DNA of 64,000 nt from Enteroscipio rubneri. Lineage in GTDB: Bacteria; Actinomycetota; Coriobacteriia; Coriobacteriales; Eggerthellaceae. The notes beneath the pieces were generated by a model, which worked only from the letters and a program-made list of their open reading frames with translations, had not been told where the DNA came from and ran no database searches. Within the stretch, counting starts at the first letter, position 1, and every line of letters starts with the position of its first letter. The stretch lies in assembly GCF_002899715.1 (NCBI RefSeq), contig NZ_PPEK01000010.1, forward strand, positions 1 to 64,000, read 5' to 3'. A program made the position numbers and the translations under genes. Below are positions 44,839 through 53,420 of this stretch, piece by piece.

Positions 44839-45993
44839 ATGGATTTTAGCCTAACCGACGAGCAGCAGCTACTCGTGGAGTCCCTGCAGGAGTACGCTGA
44901 GCGCTACTTCGACGATCAGTCCGTTATGGACATGTACGAGGCGCACCAAGTGCCCGCCGAGGCTCAGGACGCCTACCGCGACGCCGGGTTCCCGTTCATG
45001 GGCCTTCCCGAAGAGGTCGGCGGCATCCCCACCGACCACGTGACGCTCGGTCTGATGACCGAGAAGCTCTACGAGTTTACCGGCGCCATGACTCCGTTCA
45101 TGACCGGCATGCTTGCCTGCGCGGACCTCGCCGAGTTCGGCACCCCCGAGCAGGCCGCCGTCATCATGGAGGAGTATGAGAAGTCCGGCCAGTCCGTCGC
45201 CGCTCTCTGCCTTTCCGAGCCCGCTGCCGGCTCCGACAACATGGGCATGACCTGCGTCACGAAGAAGCAGGCCGACGGCTCCTTTATCCTGAGCGGGCAG
45301 AAGACCTGGGTGACCAACGGCGCCGACGTTCCCTATCTCATCGTCATCGCCAAGGACGAGGACGCGTCTCGCGACAATACCAAGATGTCCCTGTGGCTTG
45401 TCAAGCGCGAGACCCCCGGTATTTCCACCGCACATCTCACCAAGATCGGCCAGCACACCGTGCCGTTCGTAGAAGTGTACTTCGACGACGTCGTGGTCAC
45501 CGAAGACCAGCGCATCGGCGAAGCTGGCGCTGGCTGGCTTCTGCTCATGAAGAACTTCGAGTTCGAGCGTTGCCTGGTCGTTGCCCAGGGCCTCGGCCTG
45601 GCGCAGGCCGCTCAAAACGATGCGGTCAAGTACGCCAAGGAGCGCATCGCCTTCAACAAGCCGATCATCACGAATCCCCGCGTTCAGGATCTGATCGAGG
45701 AGAACGAGATCATCCTGCAGCAGACCCGTCATTGGCTGTACTACTGCCTCTGGAAGCTCGACCAGGGCGAGTCCATCAACGCGGACATCGCAATGCTGAA
45801 GTCTTGGGGGACCCGCGCGCATGTCCAGCTCGCCGACAACGCGATCGAGATCTTCGGCGGCCTCGGCTACACCGAAGAGGTTCGCGTCGGCCGCATTTGG
45901 CGCGACTTGCGCGGCAACATGCTCGCCGGCGGTACCTGCGAGGTCATGGACTATATCGCGGGCCGCGCCATCCCGAAGTGGTACGCCGACTAA
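44839..45993 (+). CDS. acyl-CoA dehydrogenase 2 (CaiA-like)
   Basis: The 384-residue enzyme opens with the classic MDFSLTDEQQLLVESLQEYAERYF, has LCLSEPAAGSDNMGMTCVTKK, FILSGQKTWVTNGADVPYLIVIAK, IGEAGAGWLLLMKNFEFERC and IEIFGGLGYTEEVRVGRIWRD with the C-terminal NMLAGGTCEVMDYIAGRAI. It is more standard than copy 1 and could form a heteromeric or sequential partner. etfBA follows on the same strand after 143 bp, supporting electron exchange with EtfAB. Confidence 0.92.
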   Translation: MDFSLTDEQQLLVESLQEYAERYFDDQSVMDMYEAHQVPAEAQDAYRDAGFPFMGLPEEVGGIPTDHVTLGLMTEKLYEFTGAMTPFMTGMLACADLAEFGTPEQAAVIMEEYEKSGQSVAALCLSEPAAGSDNMGMTCVTKKQADGSFILSGQKTWVTNGADVPYLIVIAKDEDASRDNTKMSLWLVKRETPGISTAHLTKIGQHTVPFVEVYFDDVVVTEDQRIGEAGAGWLLLMKNFEFERCLVVAQGLGLAQAAQNDAVKYAKERIAFNKPIITNPRVQDLIEENEIILQQTRHWLYYCLWKLDQGESINADIAMLKSWGTRAHVQLADNAIEIFGGLGYTEEVRVGRIWRDLRGNMLAGGTCEVMDYIAGRAIPKWYAD

Positions 45994-46008
45994 CCTTTGC
46001 TCCATTCG

Positions 46009-46081
46009 CCCATGCCGCTCGCCCGCTGCCAAAAGTGGACGGGCGGCATGGGTGTTGCCAGGACCTCTCTTGTCGTACAAT
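46009..46081 (+). promoter_or_regulatory. hairpin and possible promoter before etfB
   Basis: CCCATGCCGC (46009-46018) pairs with GCGGCATGGG (46043-46052), 16 bp after the dehydrogenase stop. TTGCCA (46055-46060) and TACAAT (46076-46081) follow with a short 15-bp spacer. Together they could separate or boost etfBA expression. Confidence 0.5.
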
Positions 46082-46136
46082 GGGCGAGGAGGCACAATCA
46101 AGCAAGTCCGGTACATCGACCAGAAAGGACACGACC

Positions 46137-46907
46137 ATGAACATTGCTGTAGCGGTGAAAGTGGTGCCTGACGATCAGGACATCACCGTCGCCCCCGATC
46201 GGTCTCTCGACAGCTCGAAGGCGCATCAGATTGCGAGCGAGTACGATCTTAACGCCATCGAGGCAGCGGCCCAGCTGGCCGAGGCCGAAGGTGCGCGACT
46301 CGTCGCCATCAGCGCGAGCAACGCCAAGGCCGGCGACATGAAGGTGCGCAAGAGCATCCTCTCCCGCGGCCCTGAGGAGCTCCTCATGATCGCCGACGAC
46401 GCCTATGCGTTCGCCGATTCCCGCACCACCGCCAAGGCCCTTGCCAAGCTCGTGGGCGACGTCGAAGGCGGCGTTGACCTCGTTGTGTGCGGCGACGGCT
46501 CGGCCGACATGTATGCAGGCCAGGTGAACGTGCAGCTGGCCTCGGTGCTTGGTGTGCCTTGCATCAACTCCGTCACCGCCATGCGCATGGAGAACGGTGC
46601 GCTCGTCGTCGAGCGCACGCTCGACGACGTGGTCGAGGAGATCGAAGTCGCGCTTCCCGCCGTCGTCGGCGTCTCTCCCGACATCGCTCTGCCCCGCATC
46701 GCCGGCATGCGCGAGATTCTTGCCGCCGGCAAGAAGCCTGCGACGGTCAACGACGCAGCTGCGGCCGGCGTGGACACGAACGGCACCGTGGAGATCGACA
46801 GCGTTGTCGCTCCTGAGCTTGCTGACCGCAAGCGCGAGATATTCGACACAAAGAACGACGGCGATCTCGACGCGTTCATCGACGCGGTCGCTGGCGTCAT
46901 TCGATAG
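46137..46907 (+). CDS. etfB: electron transfer flavoprotein beta subunit
   Basis: EtfB (FixA-like) carries electrons between dehydrogenases and the membrane or ferredoxin pool. The 256-residue protein has AVAVKVVPDDQDITV, EYDLNAIEAAAQLAE, LVVCGDGSADMYAGQVNVQLASVLGVPCINSV (split motifs), VERTLDDVVEEIEVALPAVVGVSPDI and LPRIAGMREILAAGKKP. AGAAAGGAC precedes the start. It is 30 bp before etfA and shares the same ribosome-site context (CCAGAAAGG). Confidence 0.93.
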   Translation: MNIAVAVKVVPDDQDITVAPDRSLDSSKAHQIASEYDLNAIEAAAQLAEAEGARLVAISASNAKAGDMKVRKSILSRGPEELLMIADDAYAFADSRTTAKALAKLVGDVEGGVDLVVCGDGSADMYAGQVNVQLASVLGVPCINSVTAMRMENGALVVERTLDDVVEEIEVALPAVVGVSPDIALPRIAGMREILAAGKKPATVNDAAAAGVDTNGTVEIDSVVAPELADRKREIFDTKNDGDLDAFIDAVAGVIR

Positions 46908-46937
46908 GCCAACGAGGACCAGAAAGGGCGCATCATT

Positions 46938-47828
46938 ATGAAAGCATTTGTCATTGCAGAAGCGGCCGAAGCGCAGAAGGATCTGTGCGCGGGTGCCCGC
47001 ACGCTCGCCGACGAGGTCGTGCTCGTCTCCATCGGCGACGCTCCTCAGACCGGCGTTGCCGATAAGGCCTACCACATCGCTCTTCCCGAGGGCGAGCTGT
47101 ACGAGAACGCCACGGATACCGTCATCGCACTGTTCGACGAGGTCGCTCCCGAGATCGTGCTCGTCGAGACCACCCCGCGCCTGAAGATCGTCGGCGGCCG
47201 CCTTGCCGCCCATGCCGACACGAGCGTGATCAACGACGTCGCCGCCTTCGACGGCGACGCAGCCGAGAGCCTGTACTTCGGCGGCTTGGCCACCATGAAG
47301 CGCCGTCCCGCCGGCTCCGTGCGCATCTACTCCACGAACGGCTCTATGTTCTCCGAGGCCGAAGCTTCGGGTACCGACGCGGTCGAAGAGCGTGAGTTTG
47401 TTCCGGCTTCCAACCCGCTCAAGCTGCGCGGCAAGCGCGAGGTTGTGCAGGAGGGTGCCGATATCGGACGTGCGCCCATCGTCGTGGGCGCCGGCCGCGG
47501 CTTCGCCAAGGAAGAGGACCTCGATCTGGCCCGTTCGCTGGCCGCCGCCGTGCGCGGCGAGATTGCCTGCTCCCGTCCCATCGCCGAGAACGAGAAGTGG
47601 CTCCCCAAGAGCCTTTACATTGGCGTGTCCGGCCGTGTGATTTCCCCCAAGGTGTACTTTGCCGTGGGCATCTCCGGCCAGATGCAGCACATGGTGGGCG
47701 TGACCGGAGCCGACACGATTATCGCCATCAACAAGGACGCGAACGCCCCCGTCTTCAAGCAGGCCGACTATGGCCTGGTGGCCGACCTGCAGGAAGTCCT
47801 GCCGGTTCTCACCGAGAAGCTGGCGTAA
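46938..47828 (+). CDS. etfA: electron transfer flavoprotein alpha subunit
   Basis: EtfA (FixB-like) binds FAD. The 296-residue protein has the FAD domain in its C-terminal half: PIVVGAGRGFAKEEDLDLAR, CSRPIAENEKWLPKSLYIGVSG, VYFAVGISGQMQHMVGVTGADTIIAINKD and NAPVFKQADYGLVADLQEVLPVL. Together with etfB and the two dehydrogenases it forms a local redox unit. A terminator follows. Confidence 0.94.
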   Translation: MKAFVIAEAAEAQKDLCAGARTLADEVVLVSIGDAPQTGVADKAYHIALPEGELYENATDTVIALFDEVAPEIVLVETTPRLKIVGGRLAAHADTSVINDVAAFDGDAAESLYFGGLATMKRRPAGSVRIYSTNGSMFSEAEASGTDAVEEREFVPASNPLKLRGKREVVQEGADIGRAPIVVGAGRGFAKEEDLDLARSLAAAVRGEIACSRPIAENEKWLPKSLYIGVSGRVISPKVYFAVGISGQMQHMVGVTGADTIIAINKDANAPVFKQADYGLVADLQEVLPVLTEKLA

Positions 47829-47859
47829 GCGCAGAGCGCTGGGTTCCAATCCAAGATTC

Positions 47860-47890
47860 GAAGAAGCGCGCCTTCGGGCGCGCTTCTTTC
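47860..47890 (+). terminator. etfBA terminator
   Basis: GAAGAAGCGCGCC, loop TTCG, GGCGCGCTTCTTTC: a 13-bp stem with a short T-rich tail 31 bp after the stop codon. Confidence 0.88.
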
Positions 47891-48044
47891 ATGTCCAGCT
47901 TCATACGGGTTGCGGTTCGAGCTTCTACGCTGCGCAGAAGCTTCTCGACCAATTTTCACATTTGTACGGTTTTGCCTAACGGCGTAGACCATCCTCACCC
48001 CTATAATGTATGCGGGCGTTCTGACGTTTGCCGAGGAGGGGTTG

Positions 48045-48977
48045 ATGAATCTTTCGCAGCTGTACTACTTTAAAAAGCTCGCCGAGCTCCAGCACTATGC
48101 CAAGGCTGCCAAAGAGCTCTACATCACCCAGCCCTCCCTTTCAAACGCCATCAGCTCGCTTGAGAACGAACTCGGCGTGTCCTTGTTTCAGAAGACGGGA
48201 CGCAATATCCACCTTACGAAATACGGCGTGGAATTCCTCGATTATGTGACGGCCGGCCTCGAACAGATAGACAAAGGCGTGGCCATGATGAAGAGCTACA
48301 CGGGCTGCGGGGACGGGGGCAAGATTGACCTCGGATGCATCATCACCGTGCAGACCAACTACATCCCAAAGCTGATCAGCAACTACAAGGCAACGATCAG
48401 CTCGGACGTACAATTCACGGTACGGGAAGATGCATCGGCATCGCTCATCGGGGATCTCAAGCGCGGCCTTTACGACGTGGTGTTCTGCGCTCACGGCGAG
48501 ACTGATCCGGACATATGGTATACGCCTGTGCTCACCCAGAGGCTCGTCGTAGCCATGAGCTCCGACTGTCCGCTTGCCTCGAAGGAGTTTCTTGTTCCCG
48601 AGGATCTGGCCGACCAGCGTCTCATCACCTACAGCGATGCCATCCCCATCGGCAAAGCCGTGAAAAAGATGTTAGATGATCGCGGTATGAGTCACGCTGA
48701 GTACGCGTATCAGGACGAGACGATTTTGGCGGGCTTTGCCGTGAACGGCGTCGAGGTGGCGCTCATGCTGGACACGTTCTTCCTCCGCAGCGTCGAGAAC
48801 GCCGAAGTTCGCCCCCTCTACAACAATGCAGACGAACGCAAAGGTTTCTATCATCGGATATACCTGGGATACAGCACGAAGAACTACCATCCATACTGCG
48901 TCGACCATTTCATCCAATACGTGACCAACGAGAAGCAGCTACCCGCATCCGACGAGGGCGCTATCTACATCGACTAG
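48045..48977 (+). CDS. LysR-family transcriptional regulator
   Basis: The 310-residue protein has a LysR N-terminal winged helix (MNLSQLYYFKKLAELQHYAKAAKELYITQPSLSNAISSLENELG, in sections) and a C-terminal effector domain ending in DHFIQYVTNEKQLP. The start at 48045 follows GAGGAGGGG. TATAAT at 48002-48007 is a good -10. It is downstream of etfBA on the same strand but after the terminator. Target genes cannot be inferred. No divergent partner is present. Confidence 0.9.
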   Translation: MNLSQLYYFKKLAELQHYAKAAKELYITQPSLSNAISSLENELGVSLFQKTGRNIHLTKYGVEFLDYVTAGLEQIDKGVAMMKSYTGCGDGGKIDLGCIITVQTNYIPKLISNYKATISSDVQFTVREDASASLIGDLKRGLYDVVFCAHGETDPDIWYTPVLTQRLVVAMSSDCPLASKEFLVPEDLADQRLITYSDAIPIGKAVKKMLDDRGMSHAEYAYQDETILAGFAVNGVEVALMLDTFFLRSVENAEVRPLYNNADERKGFYHRIYLGYSTKNYHPYCVDHFIQYVTNEKQLPASDEGAIYID

Positions 48978-49091
48978 GCTTGCCGCAATCGTCTGTTCGG
49001 CGACGCTCCGAAGGGCTGCTGCGTTCGCATGAACCTTGCGCATACGGTGCGCCGAAGCTCGAACGCAAACTGTATTGTCGTTGGCATGGAT

Positions 49092-49170
49092 GAACGGCGT
49101 CAGCCGTTCCATGAAAGAACCCCTAAAGTCACAACCGGCCTTATTGAAACCAGTCCGAATGTAGGGGTTC
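49092..49170. terminator. convergent hairpins between lysR and the binding protein
   Basis: GAACGGC-GTCA-GCCGTTC (49092-49109) and a wider pair GAACCCCTA (49117-49125) with TAGGGGTTC (49162-49170) sit in the 218-bp convergent gap. Confidence 0.5.
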
Positions 49171-49195
49171 GCCCCAGCGAGGGATCTTTTCGATC

Positions 49196-50209
49196 TCAGA
49201 CGGTAAGTTCTTCGAGCGAGACGGCGTTAGAAGCCGGTCCTCTTTCTCCTGACACAGGTTCCGTGGGCGCCTCCTCGCCAGATTCGCCAGTATCTCCGTC
49301 GGATGACTCGCCTTCGTCGGTTCCCTCCTCGGCTCCCTCGTCGGAGGTTTTCGAAGCTGCCGGGGTGGTTGCGCCCGCCGTGAGGGGCAGCGTCGAAAGA
49401 TCCAGCGTCGTGCCTAGCCATTTCGTCTCAATGAGCGAGACGACGCCATTGCCGGAAAGCGCCGCAAGCGCATCGGAAATGGCCTGCTTGAGATCGGAAT
49501 TCGTGTCGAGCACGCCAATGCAATACCCGCTCGGCTGCTGCATAAGCGCCACGATCTGCACCTCGTCGTCGGCGGTGTGCGCCGCATACGTGCCGATGAT
49601 GGCATCCGAAGCGACATACTGGACCTGACCCGATTCAAGCGAGGAGAACGCGCTCTGCAGATCGCTCGTCGTCACGATGTTTCCCTGATCGAACTCGTTC
49701 GTGACAGCCCAGGCGCTCTTCGAAGACACCTGCGCGGCAATCGATGGCTGCGACTCGTTTGTGGGCACCGTTGTGTTTCCCGGCGTCGAGAACAGGACGA
49801 TCGCTGTGGGCAGATAGGTGTCGGACATCCAGAACGACGCATCCGTACCAGACTTGTCGACACCCATGACGATATCCACCGTCCCCCCGTCAAGCGCCGC
49901 TTGGGCATCGGTGCCGACATCCACGAGCTCAAGCTTCAGCCCGAAGCTATCGGCGAGGTACGCAGCAATATCGACGTCGAGGCCCACAATGTTCTGCGAC
50001 GAGGTGGACACGCCGGCAAGCGGTTGGTTCTGGGTGTTGACGCCGACGCGCAGAACGCCGTCTTTGCCAATAGCTGGCGACGCGAGCGTAGGCGACTTCT
50101 CCGGCGGCGTGTACTCCTCCTGCGATGCACAGCCCGCCATGACGGCGAGCAGGCATGCGACGCACGCGACCGCCAGGCAGCGGGTCGCAAGCTTGGTAAA
50201 GCGCTTCAT
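49196..50209 (-). CDS. extracellular solute-binding lipoprotein (family 3-like)
   Basis: The 337-residue protein has a lipoprotein signal (ACVACLLAVMAGC, Cys at about 27) followed by a bacterial solute-binding family 3 domain: LRVGVNTQNQPLAGV, IVGLDVDIAAYLADSFGLKLELVDV, GGTVDIVMGVD, LESGQVQYVASDAIIG and GYCIGVL. An acidic tail of about 50 residues (rich in Glu, Asp, Gly and Ser) is unusual for this family. No permease or ATPase is adjacent, so it is an orphan binding protein, or it acts in sensing. It is convergent with the LysR gene. Confidence 0.87.
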   Translation of the reverse strand: MKRFTKLATRCLAVACVACLLAVMAGCASQEEYTPPEKSPTLASPAIGKDGVLRVGVNTQNQPLAGVSTSSQNIVGLDVDIAAYLADSFGLKLELVDVGTDAQAALDGGTVDIVMGVDKSGTDASFWMSDTYLPTAIVLFSTPGNTTVPTNESQPSIAAQVSSKSAWAVTNEFDQGNIVTTSDLQSAFSSLESGQVQYVASDAIIGTYAAHTADDEVQIVALMQQPSGYCIGVLDTNSDLKQAISDALAALSGNGVVSLIETKWLGTTLDLSTLPLTAGATTPAASKTSDEGAEEGTDEGESSDGDTGESGEEAPTEPVSGERGPASNAVSLEELTV

Positions 50210-50836
50210 ATGCGATGAGCCTCCATCTGATTGCTTCTCATAACGCCTCTTCCGACTGACCTAGTCTTTGCCCCCACACTCGCGCACCGGGGTCGAGCTT
50301 GCACCCGGTACCCTCTCGTCCGGCGCAGCCATGTGCCGCGCAAGGTAGCGGACGGTGCGACTTACCTCTAGGATGCGCCATGATCGTCGCGCTGAAAAGC
50401 GCGGCTTACGTGGGTCCTTTCGACCGCATCTGCCGTGGACTGAGGTTGTGAAACCCGCAACTACAGACTCGAAAGAAGCGACAAACAGTGTAGCAGATCA
50501 TGAAAAGCCCCGGAACAAGGCGCGCATAATATGCGGAATCGACGGCATGCTCCGCGGCATCGACGGCATGCGAGAAGTAGAGAAAACGGTTTGGAATGCA
50601 AAGCCGAATACGACGATTGGCGATCGAGCTCGTCCGGACGGAGATTCGACCGGCACGACGCGCGCGCCGAAACGAGGTGGAGTCGATGCGATACTCGTGC
50701 TGGAACGACGTTGGAATGCCGCTCGGTCGGAGCTTACTCGGCAGCACGGCGGTCGTTGGTTTCCATCGGGTGGGCATCGGCTCGCGCTCGACCGACGGCA
50801 AGGTTTCCGCTGGAGGGCCCATGGTAGGCTCGATCC
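50210..50836. other. intergenic stretch before comF
   Basis: I see no recognisable gene in these 627 bp. Short frames exist on both strands (for example 50406-50822 minus and 50596-50925 plus) without motifs or good ribosome sites. CGACGGCATGC is repeated at about 50539 and 50560. The promoter of the minus-strand lipoprotein must lie near 50210-50300. Confidence 0.35.
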
Positions 50837-51682
50837 ATGGAGCATCAGACTGTCACAACGCAGCGCGTCCCCTGCAATGCCTATCGAAGCGAGCCTCGCG
50901 GCCCGCGGAAACGAGCACGGGATAGCGGAGGTGCCGGATGCTGGGAGCGCGCTTTCGAACGTGCGCTTGCTTACGGGGAAGCTGCGGGCACCGCCCTGGC
51001 CGAAACGCTTTGGCCCACGCGCTGCGCGATTTGCGACACGCCGGGCGAGGCAGTCTGCCAAGCATGCCTTCGATCCCTCCCCTACCTTGACTGGTGGCGC
51101 GCATGTCCTCGCTGCGGGGCGCCGTTCGGGCGCGTGCAGTGCAGCGAATGCAACCCTGTGACGATGGCCGCTCTGGATCGGCACGAGCTTCCGTTCGATG
51201 CATGCGCGAGCGCCGTTGTGTACAATGACGCGACCGCACGCATCGTGCGCGCATGGAAGGATGCAGGAGAGCGCAGGCTCGTCGAAACCTTGGCCGACCT
51301 CATGGCCTCGGTCACGGCGCCATCCTGGCGCGCCGAGCGGCCGACAATCGTTCCCGTGCCAGCGACGGCTGCGGCGCTGCGCAGGCGAGGCTTCGATCAT
51401 GGAGCGGACCTCGCCCGCGCACTAGCCGAGCGCCTAAGCCTTGACGAGATTCCGCTGCTGGCTCGACCTCGCTCCTTCGACCAGCGCTCATTGGCGCGAA
51501 GCGGGCGCATTAAAAACATGGAGAACCGCTTCAAACCCCTTCCAGGGGCACGCGCGCCGGCATCTGTTTTGATCGTGGACGATGTCTATACGACCGGCGC
51601 GACACTGTTCGCCGCCTCGGAAGCCGCACGGGCTGCGGGCGCGCGGCAGGTACGCTGCGTCACGTTTGCCCGCGTATGGTAA
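50837..51682 (+). CDS. ComF family phosphoribosyltransferase-like protein
   Basis: The 281-residue protein has a zinc-ribbon-like N-terminal part with CAIC, CQAC, CPRC and CSEC pairs (about residues 60-110), then a PRTase-type domain with IVPVPATAAALRRRGFDHG and the PRPP signature VLIVDDVYTTGAT. ComF proteins act in DNA uptake or have unknown roles in non-competent species. No other competence gene is nearby. About 45 residues precede the conserved part, so a later start is possible. Confidence 0.88.
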   Translation: MEHQTVTTQRVPCNAYRSEPRGPRKRARDSGGAGCWERAFERALAYGEAAGTALAETLWPTRCAICDTPGEAVCQACLRSLPYLDWWRACPRCGAPFGRVQCSECNPVTMAALDRHELPFDACASAVVYNDATARIVRAWKDAGERRLVETLADLMASVTAPSWRAERPTIVPVPATAAALRRRGFDHGADLARALAERLSLDEIPLLARPRSFDQRSLARSGRIKNMENRFKPLPGARAPASVLIVDDVYTTGATLFAASEAARAAGARQVRCVTFARVW

Positions 51683-51712
51683 AGCTACCGATGCCCGGTG
51701 TACGAAAAAAAG

Positions 51713-53044
51713 CTACATTGTGCGACGGCTCTTGCTTTGGGCTTGCGAGGCGTCGAGAGAGAGTTCGGCCACATCCACCGAAATGCTGTGGCGAATAGGT
51801 TTCCAATTGCACTTCTTCACGAGGGCCACAAGGGCGATGGGAATATAGGTGATCATGAACACGGGGAAGGTGAACATGTACAACACCTTCTTACCCGTGG
51901 TCGAGCGGATGGAGTCCCACTCGACGAAGGTGGTGAGCACGCCGAACATAAACATGAACACAACGTAGTTCATCAGGCAGAAGAAGATGGACGACAGCGA
52001 CGAGGCCACCATGACACCCGTTGACATGGCCCCGGTAAGACCAAGGAACACAATGATACCGTTAAAGACAACCGAGACGATGGTGAGCAGCATGCCCGGC
52101 GCAATGGTCATGAGCATATCGTAACAGGCGAAACGCGCGCCCTTCGGGTTGGTGGCCACGCCTTTCACCAGACGGGCGCCATAGTGCCAGAACACCTGAT
52201 AGAAACCTTTGGCCCAACGAAAGCGCTGGTTCCACGAGTCGCGAAACGTGATCGGCTGCTCGTCGTACAGGATGGCCGTGGGCGTATAGCTGATACGCAC
52301 GCCCTCGAGAATGCTGTTCGCCGAGAACTCGATGTCCTCGGTCAAGAGATGCCACTTCCAACCACCATGCTTCTCGATGATGTCGGCGGCAATGAAGAAG
52401 CCCGTGCCCGATACCGCACAGCTTGTGTTCAGCGTAAGGCGCGCTTGGTTCAGGAACTTGGCTTCGCGCAGGAACCATACGGCGTAGCCAGCGGAGATCC
52501 AGTTCGAGTCGTAGTTCTTGGAGTTGCGATAGCTGGTGGAAGCCTTCGCGCCGCTATCGAAGGTCTTGTTCATCTCGCGGAAGTAGTTCACGTCGAGCAC
52601 ATTATCGGCATCGAACACGAAGTAGGCTTCGTAGCCACGGTCGGCGTACTGTTCGCGGATGACCTGGAAACCGTAGTCAAGAGCGTAGCCCTTCCCCACT
52701 TCTTTATCGTTCGTGCGCGGAAACACGATGGCGCCGGCCTCGCGGGCCACATCGGCCGTGCCGTCGGTGCAGTTGTCTGCGATCACGAACACGTCGATGA
52801 GTTCCTGGGGATAGTTCTGCACCCTGATGGAATGGATGAGATCCGCGATGACGGCGCCTTCGTTACGGGCCGACACAACCACGGCAAATTTGTGGTTCTT
52901 CTTGGCCGTGCGCTCTTTGGGCTTGCGCGTGAGCACGACGAACACATAGTACAGCTGATAGGTGTAGCAACATGTAAACGTGAGGAATACGCAGAAGTTG
53001 AAGATGTCGACAAACGATATCTGCGAGAAAAACTGGTCCAGCAC
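51713..53044 (-). CDS. membrane glycosyltransferase, GT2 family
   Basis: The 443-residue protein has an N-terminal membrane segment (IFNFCVFLTFTCCYTYQLYY), a GT2 catalytic region with VVSARNEG, VIADNCTDGTAD, FVFDADNVLD, LTEDIEFS and the processive QRFRW motif, then three or four C-terminal membrane helices (MLLTIVSVVFNGIIVFLGL, IFFCLMNYVVFMFMF, VFMITYIPIALVAL). It resembles BcsA/HasA-type synthases that polymerise and export glycans, or membrane GT2 transferases. The product is unknown. It is convergent with comF (30-bp gap) and stands alone. Confidence 0.88.
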   Translation of the reverse strand: MLDQFFSQISFVDIFNFCVFLTFTCCYTYQLYYVFVVLTRKPKERTAKKNHKFAVVVSARNEGAVIADLIHSIRVQNYPQELIDVFVIADNCTDGTADVAREAGAIVFPRTNDKEVGKGYALDYGFQVIREQYADRGYEAYFVFDADNVLDVNYFREMNKTFDSGAKASTSYRNSKNYDSNWISAGYAVWFLREAKFLNQARLTLNTSCAVSGTGFFIAADIIEKHGGWKWHLLTEDIEFSANSILEGVRISYTPTAILYDEQPITFRDSWNQRFRWAKGFYQVFWHYGARLVKGVATNPKGARFACYDMLMTIAPGMLLTIVSVVFNGIIVFLGLTGAMSTGVMVASSLSSIFFCLMNYVVFMFMFGVLTTFVEWDSIRSTTGKKVLYMFTFPVFMITYIPIALVALVKKCNWKPIRHSISVDVAELSLDASQAQSKSRRTM

Positions 53045-53420
53045 CTTTGCTCCTTTGTCGGGCCGCTCCGCGCTTCAGCGGCCGTACCATCGCACACCCA
53101 TCTATGGGCGGCGCTCGCCCCCTTGCAGCAGTTTGCGTTTCGACTGGGGTTTTCCGAAATGCCACACATGTGCGGCATGACTCACCGCCCGTGATGCATT
53201 TCAAGCTTGGGTGATTATAGCCGCTGGCAAGCCCGATGGGGCAACAACTAGCTCGTCCGTTACCGTTTCTTCTGGTTTTACCTGGATAAAACACCGGTTT
53301 TCACAAAGGTTCTACATATGAACTTCATAACCACTCGTGCTCGCACCGTTCCCGAATAGGTCCATACTATCGTACAATGTCGAACACTCTTTCATTCGAA
53401 TCACCGCACAGGGAGGCAGC

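Noticed and set aside
46098-47849. 583-codon minus-strand frame over etfBA
   Set aside because: Antisense shadow of two well-supported genes; composition rich in His, Gly and Val without any domain.
53201-53420. SAH riboswitch before ahcY
   Set aside because: The leader after the likely -10 at 53371 is only about 40 nt and lacks the expected conserved structure.
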